A stretch of DNA of 5,679 bases, taken from contig JAGLTA010000112.1 in NCBI GenBank assembly GCA_023135505.1, positions 1 through 5,679 on the forward strand, given 5' to 3'. Every line of letters starts with the position of its first letter. Positions within the stretch are counted from its first letter, which is position 1. Position numbers and translations under genes: made by a program. This DNA is from Candidatus Parcubacteria bacterium (GTDB taxonomy: Bacteria > Patescibacteriota > Patescibacteriia > JAACEG01). The notes under the pieces are model-generated. The model searched no databases. It saw only the letters and a program-made list of their open reading frames with translations, and was not told the origin of the DNA. Positions 1 through 5,679 of this stretch are shown here, in pieces.

Positions 1-171
1 ACAAAAATATTAGGAGAAAATGCCGTGGCAGAAGAAAATCAATTAAATAAAAAATTCTCTTTCGCAATAGAAGAAAAAGAGAATTATAATAAATATTTTT
101 ATATAACAATTTTTGGGCTTGCGATTATCGCGGTAGGACAGATATGGAAGTATAGAAAAAATAAAAAGTGA
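1..171 (+). CDS. C-terminal tail of a membrane-anchored protein (5' partial)
   Basis: Reading frame 1 is open from the window edge to a TGA at 169-171 and gives the last 56 residues of a protein whose start lies to the left. The tail has a polar, acidic, Asn/Lys-rich stretch, then one hydrophobic segment (roughly residues 34-48, YFYITIFGLAIIAVG), then a basic end (KYRKNKK). Hydrophobic helix plus positive tail is the usual stop-transfer arrangement, so most of the protein is probably outside the cell and held by this C-terminal helix. There is no LPXTG sortase motif. It is the only plus-strand gene and converges on ruvX. The function of the missing part cannot be told. The frame is well supported by this topology, although it is short. 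Confidence 0.7.
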   Translation, partial: TKILGENAVAEENQLNKKFSFAIEEKENYNKYFYITIFGLAIIAVGQIWKYRKNKK

Positions 172-173
172 AT

Positions 174-578
174 TTAAGTTTTATCTAAATAACTTTGTAA
201 AATCAAAGAGGCGGCTACATCGTCTCTTTTTTTATTCTTGCTTCCGCTAAGCAGGTCGTCTGCTATCTTGCTTGTGCTCCGCTCATCCTCAAAAACAATT
301 TTTATATCTAAAACATTTTTTAAAAAATCAGCAAATTTTTTAATATTTTTCATCATTGGATTACTGTCTGTTTCTTTGGATAGTTCATAAGGCATTCCGA
401 TAATTATTTTATCTATCTGCTCGACTGTAATAATATTTTTCAATTCGCGCAAAACAAAATTCTTATTTTTATTCTCAATAATTTTATAGGGCAGCGCCAA
501 TTTGCTTTTACTGTCTCCGATTGCAATGCCTATTCTTTTAAGACCATAATCTATTGCTAAAAATTTTACATTTTCCAT
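174..578 (-). CDS. ruvX: RuvX/YqgF-family putative Holliday junction resolvase / pre-16S rRNA nuclease
   Basis: This 134-residue protein has the full length and layout of the YqgF/RuvX family, which has an RNase H-like fold. The family is described as a putative Holliday junction resolvase and, in E. coli, as a nuclease acting on the 5' end of pre-16S rRNA. Visible motifs are the N-terminal strand with the catalytic Asp (FLAIDYGLKRIGIAIGD, D10), the core strand and turn KIIIGMPYEL (57-66), the acidic FEDERSTS motif (96-103, E97/E99), and the C-terminal RDDVAASLILQSYL (118-131, D119 matching the conserved Asp before AA). All acidic active-site positions are present. ATG at 576-578 puts the usual few residues ahead of the first strand. 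No Shine-Dalgarno is seen; the leader is an A/T run (TATTTTTAAATT). It starts three bases after the yraN frame ends, so the two are probably co-transcribed. Confidence 0.95.
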   Translation of the reverse strand: MENVKFLAIDYGLKRIGIAIGDSKSKLALPYKIIENKNKNFVLRELKNIITVEQIDKIIIGMPYELSKETDSNPMMKNIKKFADFLKNVLDIKIVFEDERSTSKIADDLLSGSKNKKRDDVAASLILQSYLDKT

Positions 579-581
579 AAT

Positions 582-947
582 TTAAAAATACCGCACTGCG
601 TTTTTAAAATGGCGCAATTTTATTTTTTCGCCATCGCGCCTTTCAACCGCCACGACATCTATCTGATATTCATTTTTCGTCCGATTGTCTAAAATATATT
701 TTTCAGCTGTTTTTATCAGCTTTTTTTGTTTAATGAAATTTACCGCCTATTCGGGCAAGCCGAATTTTCTATTAGTTCTTGTTTTTACCTCTATGAAAAT
801 AATTTTTGATTTTAATTTCGCGATTATATCTATTTCTCCAAAATAATTTTTATAATTGCTGTTTAAAATTTTATATCCCTTCCTAATAAGATATTTTTTA
901 ACAATGTCTTCGCCCCATGCCCCGAGTTTCTGATTTTCATTTAACAT
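582..947 (-). pseudogene. yraN: YraN (UPF0102) nuclease-fold protein, interrupted by an in-frame TAG
   Basis: The ATG at 945-947 opens a YraN/UPF0102 protein, a restriction-endonuclease-like fold of uncertain role often found near RNase HII or DNA-processing genes. The first 66 residues carry the family hallmarks: LGAWGED (8-14), KGYKILNSNY, FGEIDIIA (36-43) and FIEVKTRTNRKFG (51-63), which gives the PD-(D/E)XK pattern E38/D40/E53-x-K55. A TAG at 747-749 (codon 67) follows LPE. The same frame then continues without a shift for 54 family-like residues: AVNFIKQKKL, an alanine/tyrosine helix, YQIDVVAVERRD in place of the usual RFDVV strand, and a HFKNAVRYF end, closing at TAA 582-584. The total of 121 codons is the normal YraN length, so one base change explains the break. 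If the TAG is read as a stop, the product is a 66-residue fragment with the catalytic motifs but without the last strands. A sequencing error, a recent nonsense mutation or amber read-through are all possible. A weak AGG precedes the start inside a hairpin. Confidence 0.85.
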
Positions 948-954
948 AATATTA

Positions 955-986
955 GACCTGTCGCATAATTAGTTTTGCAACAGGTC
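955..986. repeat. Hairpin-forming inverted repeat between methyltransferase and yraN
   Basis: The arms GACCTGTCGCA (955-965) and TGCAACAGGTC (976-986) pair over 11 positions with a single C/A mismatch, around a 10-base A/T-rich loop (966-975). The element fills almost the whole spacer: it begins two bases after the methyltransferase stop and ends seven bases before the yraN ATG. On the minus strand no U-run follows it, so it is not a typical intrinsic terminator for the methyltransferase. On the plus strand six Ts follow at 992-997, but no plus-strand gene leads into it. The only AGG that could serve as ribosome binding site for yraN lies in the stem. It may be a small mobile or REP-like repeat, a processing site, or a translational control hairpin. 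Confidence 0.7.
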
Positions 987-988
987 AA

Positions 989-1543
989 TTATTTTTTAAA
1001 AATCATCCCGAAATGATATTTCCCTGCGTCAAATTCATCAATTCGCTCAGAAGCCAATTTGTAAAGCAATGCATTAATTTCATTTCTTTTAATTCGCGAT
1101 TCTATGGGCGGACCAAACGGAATAACGCTTTGATTCCAGTCAATAATTAAAAGCGTTCCGCTATTTTTTAATATTCTAATAGTTTCTTTTAATATGTCAA
1201 AGTGCTTATGCGACTGGAATAGAATATTAATTAGCATAATCAAATCGCAAGAACCGCCTTCAATTCCAGTTGACTTATAGTTCTCAATATTTGCTTGAAT
1301 TGTTTTTAAATTATTAACTCCTTCTATTTTACATTGCGATTTAACCCTTTCTAACACGATTTTCTGAATATCAACAGCGTAAACAACTCCGCTATTTCCA
1401 ACTAAATGAGCTGCTGGTATGCAAAAATGCCCTGCTCCGCCGCAGCCCAAATCAGACACTCTCATACCTTCCGCGATTCCAACTCTTTCTAAAATTTTTT
1501 TAGCGTCCAATAATTTATTGCCGCCATAAAACAAATTAAACAT
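989..1543 (-). CDS. Class I SAM-dependent methyltransferase
   Basis: This 184-residue protein has the Rossmann-like class I methyltransferase fold. Motif I, which binds S-adenosylmethionine, is VSDLGCGGAGHF (29-40). The acidic residue at the end of strand 2, which contacts the ribose, is D58 in VVYAVDIQ. Strand 4 is CDLIMLINILFQS (99-111), and LKNSGTLLIIDW (125-136) is the loop and strand typical of the UbiE/Coq5 and small-molecule methyltransferase type. The opening FNLFYGGNKLLDAKKILERVGI is an N-terminal cap helix region. The substrate cannot be told from the sequence; no arsenite-type cysteine pattern or RNA-binding domain is obvious. ATG at 1541-1543 places the cap helix normally, and the leader is A/T-rich without a Shine-Dalgarno. 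The gene lies between a hairpin and a large palindrome, so it may be a separate unit or a cassette rather than a fixed partner of yraN-ruvX. Confidence 0.85.
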   Translation of the reverse strand: MFNLFYGGNKLLDAKKILERVGIAEGMRVSDLGCGGAGHFCIPAAHLVGNSGVVYAVDIQKIVLERVKSQCKIEGVNNLKTIQANIENYKSTGIEGGSCDLIMLINILFQSHKHFDILKETIRILKNSGTLLIIDWNQSVIPFGPPIESRIKRNEINALLYKLASERIDEFDAGKYHFGMIFKK

Positions 1544-1556
1544 AAATTTAAATTAA

Positions 1557-1793
1557 AAACTAAAAATGAATAAAAATAATTAAATTACGAAATATAAATT
1601 CCGCTGTCTTTGCGAGGAGACAATAGCCGACGCGGCAATCCCATTACTGAGCGGACAAATCTATAATTACAAACTTTTTAACTTAGTAATGAGATTGCTT
1701 CATCGCTCTCTCTCTCACTGTGTTCATTCGGCTCCTCGCAAAGACAGGATAGAAAAAGACATTTCGCAATTCATAAATTTTAATTTTTAGTTT
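1557..1793. repeat. Nested palindromic repeat element filling the intergenic region
   Basis: The spacer of about 250 bases holds no gene but is built as an imperfect giant palindrome. A perfect 16-bp inverted repeat, CTGTCTTTGCGAGGAG (1604-1619) against CTCCTCGCAAAGACAG (1732-1747), is the core. Inside it, 1629-1651 matches the reverse complement of 1682-1704 at 18 of 23 positions (GCAATC.CATTACT). Outside it, ATTACGAAAT (1584-1593) faces ATTTCGCAAT (1761-1770) with one mismatch, and AAACTAAAAAT (1557-1567) faces its exact complement at 1783-1793. The wording TGCGAGGAG...GCAATC resembles the widely dispersed GCGAGGAGC..GAAGCAATC palindromes of many bacterial genomes (from memory). The right end touches the stop codon of the 737-residue gene. 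The two half-elements face each other, so this could be two insertions or one long hairpin able to end or protect the upstream transcript. No clear promoter for the methyltransferase was recognised in it. Confidence 0.85.
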
Positions 1794-4007
1794 CTAGAAC
1801 CTTAATCTCTTATTTAATTCCATTATCGCTTCAAATTCATCTTTGCTTAAAACTGTATTTCTCTCTTTTTTTCTTTCTTCAATAATCTCTTCTATCTGCT
1901 TATGTTTAATCAAACCGTCGTTAAGTATCTCTAAATAAAGTTTGTTAATTTCACTTTTTTTCCATGCTTTGATTCCTAAAATTCTCTTTTCTAAAAACTT
2001 TTCTCCTGCAACATCTATTTTTTCTTCAATTTTTTTTATCGCTTTCATCGGGTCTTTTGACCAATTTCTAAAATCTTCTATGCTTAAATATTTAAGTTCT
2101 TCTATCGGTCCAACCAGCTTCGGCTTTTCATTATTTAAATAATCCAGGTTCTTTTCTTGTTTTTCTTCTTGAACCATTTCTTTCTCTTTGCTTTCAACTT
2201 TATGGACTTTCGACTTTATAGACTTTATAGACTTTATAGACTTTTGACTTTCGACTTTTTTATTCCCAAATAATTTTCCGAAAAAACCCTGTTTCTTTCC
2301 TGTCTCACCATTATTTTCAATCCTTTGGTTTTGCTCAGAATATGCTTTGGATTTTTCAATTTCACTCAAAACATTCCGCCTGTCTCTCATCTTTTCTTGA
2401 GACATCTTTTCAACTTCATTCTGACTTTCAACTTTAAACTTTTGACTTTCAACTCCTTCCGCGTTTTCAACCTTAGGCTTTGGACTTTCATCTTTCTTGT
2501 TCTCTTCTTTGTTTTCAACGACTATCGGTGGTGGTGGCGCTATTTTTTCTATTGCAACATTATTTTTCAAAAAATTATCTTTTTTGTTAACTAATAATCC
2601 AATATTTTTTTTCTCCTTGATTCTTAATTCCTGATTCTTAATTCCTGATTCTTGGCTTTCGACTTTATGTGCTTTATAAACTTTTGACTTTACAGACTTT
2701 ACAAACTTTTGACTTTCGACTATCGTTGGTTTATTTTTTATCTTTTCTTTTTGATCTTGAATTTCTTTTAATATTTTGTCAATCTCCTGCGAATTCATTC
2801 CCATCCCTCCGTTTTCAGTTGAGCGGCGCAAAACTTCTTTAAGCCCGATTTTATCCCTAATCCCTTTTAGAAAACTGATTATAATATTTTTAAAACGCGC
2901 GGCTAAAAACGAATTCATCTGCAAATTTAATTTTTTTATTATCTGCTCCGATTCCAAACTTAAATCGTCTGCTTGCGCGCCCGATGAATTTTTTAATTCA
3001 TCAGTTTCTGTTTTTAATTTTTCAATCTCTTTGTCGTCTGATTTGTCAAAAAGAACATCGCTTGCTTTAATCTCTTTTTCCTGCTTTAAAGTCTTAACTT
3101 CAACCGGCTCGCTGGTTTTATTATCTGCTATTTTTTCAGTTATTTTTTGCGCTTGTTTAATTCTAATTATTTTTTGAACACTTGTCTTTAAATCTTCTTC
3201 TCCGACTTTTTTGTCTTCCTCGCCAATTGGCTGAATGGCAAATTTATCTTTTTCGTCTATCGGTTCGCCTGAAATAATCTTTCTCATTAACTTAATCTGC
3301 TTTCCTGTCCTATCATCTATTTTGGTAAAAATCCCTTCACTTAACACGCCCACATTTCCGCTCTCGTCTTCCGTGTAAATATCTTCCTCTATTCCTGCGG
3401 CCGTTGAAGAAGAAATCTTTAATTTTTCGTATATCTTAAATAAAATTTTTAATCTATTTTTTTCTTCTGGATTATCTATCTTTTTAATATTTTCACTATA
3501 AGTAAAATATTGAATCTGCTCCTCTTTGTTTATAAATTCACTGCCGACATTTATATTGTAATCCCTTAACCAATTAGCGATATTCGGATTCACTATTTTT
3601 TGATTAACAAGAATTCTTTTGCTTGTGATAATCTCTTCATTGTCTAATAAAATTTTTTTAATCTTGTTTTTAAAGTTATTTCTATCATCGTAAAAAATAT
3701 CATTTATAATTTTACTTTTTAATTTGCGCCAAATATCAAAACCTGATATTTTAAAAATTATCATAAAATGGGAAGCAAACAACTCCGCCACCTCGCCATC
3801 TTTTAGTTTTGGTAAAGCAATCCATTTCAATTTATACAAAATATCATAATATTGCGAAGCCTGCATTGCTTGATTTTTTTTTATCTCTTTTTCTAATTTT
3901 TGCGACAACTCAAAAGCTTGTTTAAAAAAATCAAAAACAATTATAATTTTTGCTTGGCTTTGCAATTCTTCAAAATTATTTAAATTTATTTTTTTAACAT
4001 TAACCAT
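1794..4007 (-). CDS. Multidomain charged protein of unknown function with repeat-invaded linkers
   Basis: This 737-residue, Lys/Glu-rich protein has no signal peptide or clear membrane helix, so it is probably cytoplasmic. Its composition suggests three ordered, helical parts joined by disordered linkers. The first is residues 1-210, with WIALPKLKDGEVAELF and ANWLRDYNINVG and ending near YEKLKISS. The second is about 355-420, with RFKNIIISFLKGIRDKIG followed by a GGMGM turn and EIDKILKEI. The third is about 630-737, with GPIEELKYLSIEDFRNW, GIKAWKKSEINKLYLEI and a final FEAIMELNKRLRF. From memory these three patterns recur in proteins of Patescibacteria with no assigned function, but this was not checked. 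The linkers (210-355 and 425-630) are acidic/basic, include PPPP at 491-494, and carry three tandem-repeat tracts read as VESQKF, KSIKSI and similar. ATG at 4005-4007 has no Shine-Dalgarno, only an A/T leader. The gene follows the next gene upstream by ten bases. TAG at 1794-1796 is taken as the true stop because non-coding palindrome follows at once. Confidence 0.85.
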   Translation of the reverse strand: MVNVKKINLNNFEELQSQAKIIIVFDFFKQAFELSQKLEKEIKKNQAMQASQYYDILYKLKWIALPKLKDGEVAELFASHFMIIFKISGFDIWRKLKSKIINDIFYDDRNNFKNKIKKILLDNEEIITSKRILVNQKIVNPNIANWLRDYNINVGSEFINKEEQIQYFTYSENIKKIDNPEEKNRLKILFKIYEKLKISSSTAAGIEEDIYTEDESGNVGVLSEGIFTKIDDRTGKQIKLMRKIISGEPIDEKDKFAIQPIGEEDKKVGEEDLKTSVQKIIRIKQAQKITEKIADNKTSEPVEVKTLKQEKEIKASDVLFDKSDDKEIEKLKTETDELKNSSGAQADDLSLESEQIIKKLNLQMNSFLAARFKNIIISFLKGIRDKIGLKEVLRRSTENGGMGMNSQEIDKILKEIQDQKEKIKNKPTIVESQKFVKSVKSKVYKAHKVESQESGIKNQELRIKEKKNIGLLVNKKDNFLKNNVAIEKIAPPPPIVVENKEENKKDESPKPKVENAEGVESQKFKVESQNEVEKMSQEKMRDRRNVLSEIEKSKAYSEQNQRIENNGETGKKQGFFGKLFGNKKVESQKSIKSIKSIKSKVHKVESKEKEMVQEEKQEKNLDYLNNEKPKLVGPIEELKYLSIEDFRNWSKDPMKAIKKIEEKIDVAGEKFLEKRILGIKAWKKSEINKLYLEILNDGLIKHKQIEEIIEERKKERNTVLSKDEFEAIMELNKRLRF
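2190..2255 (-). repeat. 7/9-base tandem repeat tract within the 737-residue gene (tract A)
   Basis: On the coding strand the tract is a string of units that begin with GTC or GTT. They are 7-mers (GTCGAAA, GTCAAAA, GTTGAAA) and 9-mers (GTCTATAAA three times exactly at 2212-2238, plus GTCCATAAA). It encodes residues 585-606, a run of V-E-S-Q followed by K-S-I triplets and K-V-H-K-V-E-S. The exact triplication of the 9-mer points to recent slippage, while the degenerate 7-mers look older. It lies in a linker just before the C-terminal domain. Confidence 0.85.
2407..2453 (-). repeat. 7-base tandem repeat tract within the 737-residue gene (tract B)
   Basis: On the coding strand the units read GTTGAAA, GTCAAAA, GTTTAAA, GTTGAAA, an 11-base GTC unit, then GTTGAAA. 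They encode residues 519-534 (VESQKFKVESQNEVEK). The same unit family occurs in tracts A and C of this gene. It lies in the linker after the proline-rich stretch. Confidence 0.75.
2619..2720 (-). repeat. Mixed 6- to 9-base and alternating 7-base repeat tract within the 737-residue gene (tract C)
   Basis: The right part (2654-2720) is made of units of 6 to 9 bases beginning GTC, GTT, GCA or GCC (GTCGAAA, GTCAAAA, GTTTGTAAA, GTCTGTAAA and so on). It joins a different heptamer array (2619-2653) in which AAGAATC and AGGAATT alternate exactly five times in coding-strand sense. Together they encode residues 430 to about 464, seen as VESQKFVKSVKSK and then ESGIKNQELRIK. Two repeat families meeting end to end suggests a site prone to taking up such arrays. 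Confidence 0.85.
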
Positions 4008-4017
4008 ATTTTAAAAT

Positions 4018-5679
4018 TTAAATATTATAAATAGCGTCTGCGGATTTTTTAATTCTTTCTTCTAAGTCCCCTCCTGATCCTTTCAATTCTTTTGCGTAAT
4101 TTTCTAAATTATCAAGCATTGTATTGTAGCCAATTTTTTCAGCTCCAATCAATTGATCTGTTGCTTTTCTTAATATTTTCATATTCTCTTTTTCAGCCAA
4201 TCTTAAAGCATTCCAAGGATTAAAACGATCTCTATCTATTTCTTTATCTATAGTATTCCATTTGCTTAACATAAGATTTAGACCAGTTTCGTGAACTCTA
4301 AAGTTTCCATCAATATCCTCGCCTCCATAGACAAATCTTGTTCCTCTTCTCGCAATACTCTCGGCGTCCTGCTTGCCAATATGAACTGCTGCCATCTCTT
4401 GCTGTTTCGCGCTTTCATTTTGCACATATTTTCCATTTTTAATCCCGACTGCTTCCATAAATGTGGCTTCATTGTTCATCTTCGCCAACCCGCCTATTTC
4501 TGATTCTAGGGCTAAAACTGACTGTGCATTCATTCCTAATTTATCTCTCATAATATTCCGCATAAAATCATGCAGACCTTTTTTCTGTTCTATCTCCGCT
4601 GTTTTTCCCTGAGATTTCAAATCATTATATTGTCCCTCTGTTAAGCCGATTTTGCTATTATAGCCATAAGCTCCTAAAATTTCATTAGTATCTAAATTCT
4701 TAGCCAGCCGTTTCATAATTGCTGACGCGCGCGCTTCTTTGCTTTCAGCAATAGCGTTTTGATGCATTAATATTAATTCCTCAGAATTATCAGAATACAA
4801 CTTACTGCCTTCCTCGTATTCCTCATGCCTAATATCTTTTTGATGTTCGTAATCATATAAAACATATTTACTCTGTATTGCTTCAGCTTTTTTAGTAATT
4901 TTTTCCTCTTTCTCGATTTTATCATCAAATATTTTTTTCATTTTTTCAGCCTTATTATTATTAATAACACCACCCGCGGCTGCAAATTTATCAAGTTTTG
5001 TTCTCTTGTTGCCTATTTCATTCACAATATTTTGTTTTTTCTCAACTTCTTTTTTAACAACATCTCTTTCTTCTATTTTTTGATTGCGCTCTTTTTCTAA
5101 ATCTTTTTTGGTTTTACTTCCTGTATAACTTGGATTATTTATATCATTCGCTAATGAGTCTATTTCTGTAGTTAAAGCTGTTTCTGTATTAATACTTTGA
5201 TTTAAATTATTATTAGCCCTATTTTTTCTAATACGAATATCGTATATTTTATCATTATAATGATCACGAGAAATAATTTTATCTCTGCCATGTTGCAATG
5301 CTTTTATTCTTTTTTTAGCCTTGTCTTTTTCTTCGCCTGATTCCTCGGCTGTTTTAAAAGTTGTCGCTATGGCGTCTTTCATGCCTTTTAATCCTAAAAA
5401 TCCTTTCACTCTCTGTTCATACCAATCCTTAGACCCTGATCCTAAGGCATAACCTGCAACTCCCCTTTTTTTACCTAATTCAGCCGCTTGCTTGTAAATA
5501 CCGCGCATATCTTCAAATTTTCTCCTTTCCATTGCCGGCTTAATAGTCTCCGCCCATCTTCTCTTTAAATTCAAATCTTGACCTGTCCTTTTTGCTATTC
5601 CTCTATTAACCCAATCCGCCCCGGTTTTAATCCCCGCCCAGCTCCCGCCTACGATCTTGTCCCCTGTGCTTGTTATCTT
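4018..5679 (-). CDS. C-terminal part of a large charged coiled-coil protein (5' partial)
   Basis: The frame is open from the right edge to TAA at 4018-4020, giving 553 residues with no start in the window. A TTG at 5572-5574 could be mistaken for a start, but the coding pattern continues upstream (DKIVGGSWAGIKTGADWVNRG), so the gene is longer. The Gly/Ala/Trp-rich opening, then a basic KRRWAETIKPAMERR region, resembles the cytoplasmic tail after a membrane domain. Next come charged helices likely to form coiled coils (about residues 107-130 and 190-290 counted from the edge), then a more globular C-terminal half with FMRNIMRDKLGMNAQSVLALE, FVYGGEDIDGNFRVHETGLNL and DRFNPWNALRLAEKENMKIL. No enzyme motif is visible. 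A tail of a VirB6/TrbL-like secretion protein is one possibility, inferred from the layout only. The 737-residue gene starts ten bases after its stop, so the two are very likely co-transcribed. Confidence 0.8.
   Translation of the reverse strand, partial: KITSTGDKIVGGSWAGIKTGADWVNRGIAKRTGQDLNLKRRWAETIKPAMERRKFEDMRGIYKQAAELGKKRGVAGYALGSGSKDWYEQRVKGFLGLKGMKDAIATTFKTAEESGEEKDKAKKRIKALQHGRDKIISRDHYNDKIYDIRIRKNRANNNLNQSINTETALTTEIDSLANDINNPSYTGSKTKKDLEKERNQKIEERDVVKKEVEKKQNIVNEIGNKRTKLDKFAAAGGVINNNKAEKMKKIFDDKIEKEEKITKKAEAIQSKYVLYDYEHQKDIRHEEYEEGSKLYSDNSEELILMHQNAIAESKEARASAIMKRLAKNLDTNEILGAYGYNSKIGLTEGQYNDLKSQGKTAEIEQKKGLHDFMRNIMRDKLGMNAQSVLALESEIGGLAKMNNEATFMEAVGIKNGKYVQNESAKQQEMAAVHIGKQDAESIARRGTRFVYGGEDIDGNFRVHETGLNLMLSKWNTIDKEIDRDRFNPWNALRLAEKENMKILRKATDQLIGAEKIGYNTMLDNLENYAKELKGSGGDLEERIKKSADAIYNI

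Noticed and set aside
1..171. Use of TGA as glycine, as in some Patescibacteria (code 25)
   Set aside because: No gene here needs TGA read-through to reach family length. The one TGA closes a basic tail, and only two further codons would follow, so there is no support for recoding.
747..947. A complete 66-residue small protein
   Set aside because: Its sequence is the N-terminal half of YraN, and the missing half follows in the same frame after the TAG, so it is described as an interrupted yraN.
955..997. Intrinsic terminator on the plus strand (hairpin plus six Ts)
   Set aside because: No plus-strand gene leads into it, and the T-run begins five bases after the stem. It was kept only as a hairpin repeat.
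1750..1796. Read-through of the TAG that ends the 737-residue gene, by analogy with yraN
   Set aside because: The sequence beyond is repeat DNA with a palindromic layout, and the protein already ends in a plausible domain terminus (MELNKRLRF).
2190..2720. CRISPR array
   Set aside because: Units are only about 7-9 bases, adjacent and without unique spacers of constant length, and they lie in a coding frame.
1942..3177. Plus-strand open frames opposite the 737-residue gene (1942-2142, 2325-2594, 2776-3177)
   Set aside because: They are rich in Phe/Leu/Ser/Ile, as expected from the antisense of Lys/Glu-rich codons, and show no family motif. The minus frame is long and has coherent domains.
4278..4503. 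Short frames on both strands inside the 553-residue coding region
   Set aside because: They lie fully within a long, consistent minus-strand frame and have no recognisable content.
5572..5574. TTG as the start of the right-hand gene
   Set aside because: The frame stays open to the window edge with protein-like sequence and no stop, so the gene is treated as 5' partial.

Overview
The window is AT-rich DNA (by eye about one third G+C) with short spacers and largely without Shine-Dalgarno sequences. It pairs a compact ruvX and a yraN with long lysine/glutamate-rich proteins of unknown function. This look, together with the helical domains of the 737-residue protein, suggests a member of the Candidate Phyla Radiation (Patescibacteria, Parcubacteria-like). 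That is an inference from style and from remembered family patterns, not from a marker gene.

Layout: all genes but one are on the minus strand and are read from right to left. At the right edge (4018-5679) is the C-terminal 553 residues of a larger, charged, coiled-coil-rich protein whose start lies outside the window. Ten bases further on is a 737-residue protein (1794-4007) with three apparent helical domains. Its linkers have been invaded by short 7- and 9-base tandem repeats. Its stop codon touches a nested palindromic repeat (about 1557-1793). Next comes a class I SAM-dependent methyltransferase (989-1543), then a hairpin (955-986), then yraN (582-947), which is interrupted by an in-frame TAG codon, and then ruvX (174-578). 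At the left edge, the tail of a plus-strand membrane-anchored protein (1-171) ends two bases from the ruvX stop.

How the genes relate: yraN and ruvX are three bases apart and form a plausible nucleic-acid-maintenance pair. The methyltransferase sits between two repeat structures and need not belong to that pair. The two long proteins at the right look like one transcription unit of lineage-specific, possibly membrane- or secretion-associated proteins. No RNA gene, CRISPR array, transposase or convincing promoter was seen.

The points most worth a second look are the precise TAG interruption of an otherwise full-length yraN, the in-frame growth of non-triplet tandem repeats inside the 737-residue protein, and the large nested palindrome abutting that gene's stop codon.
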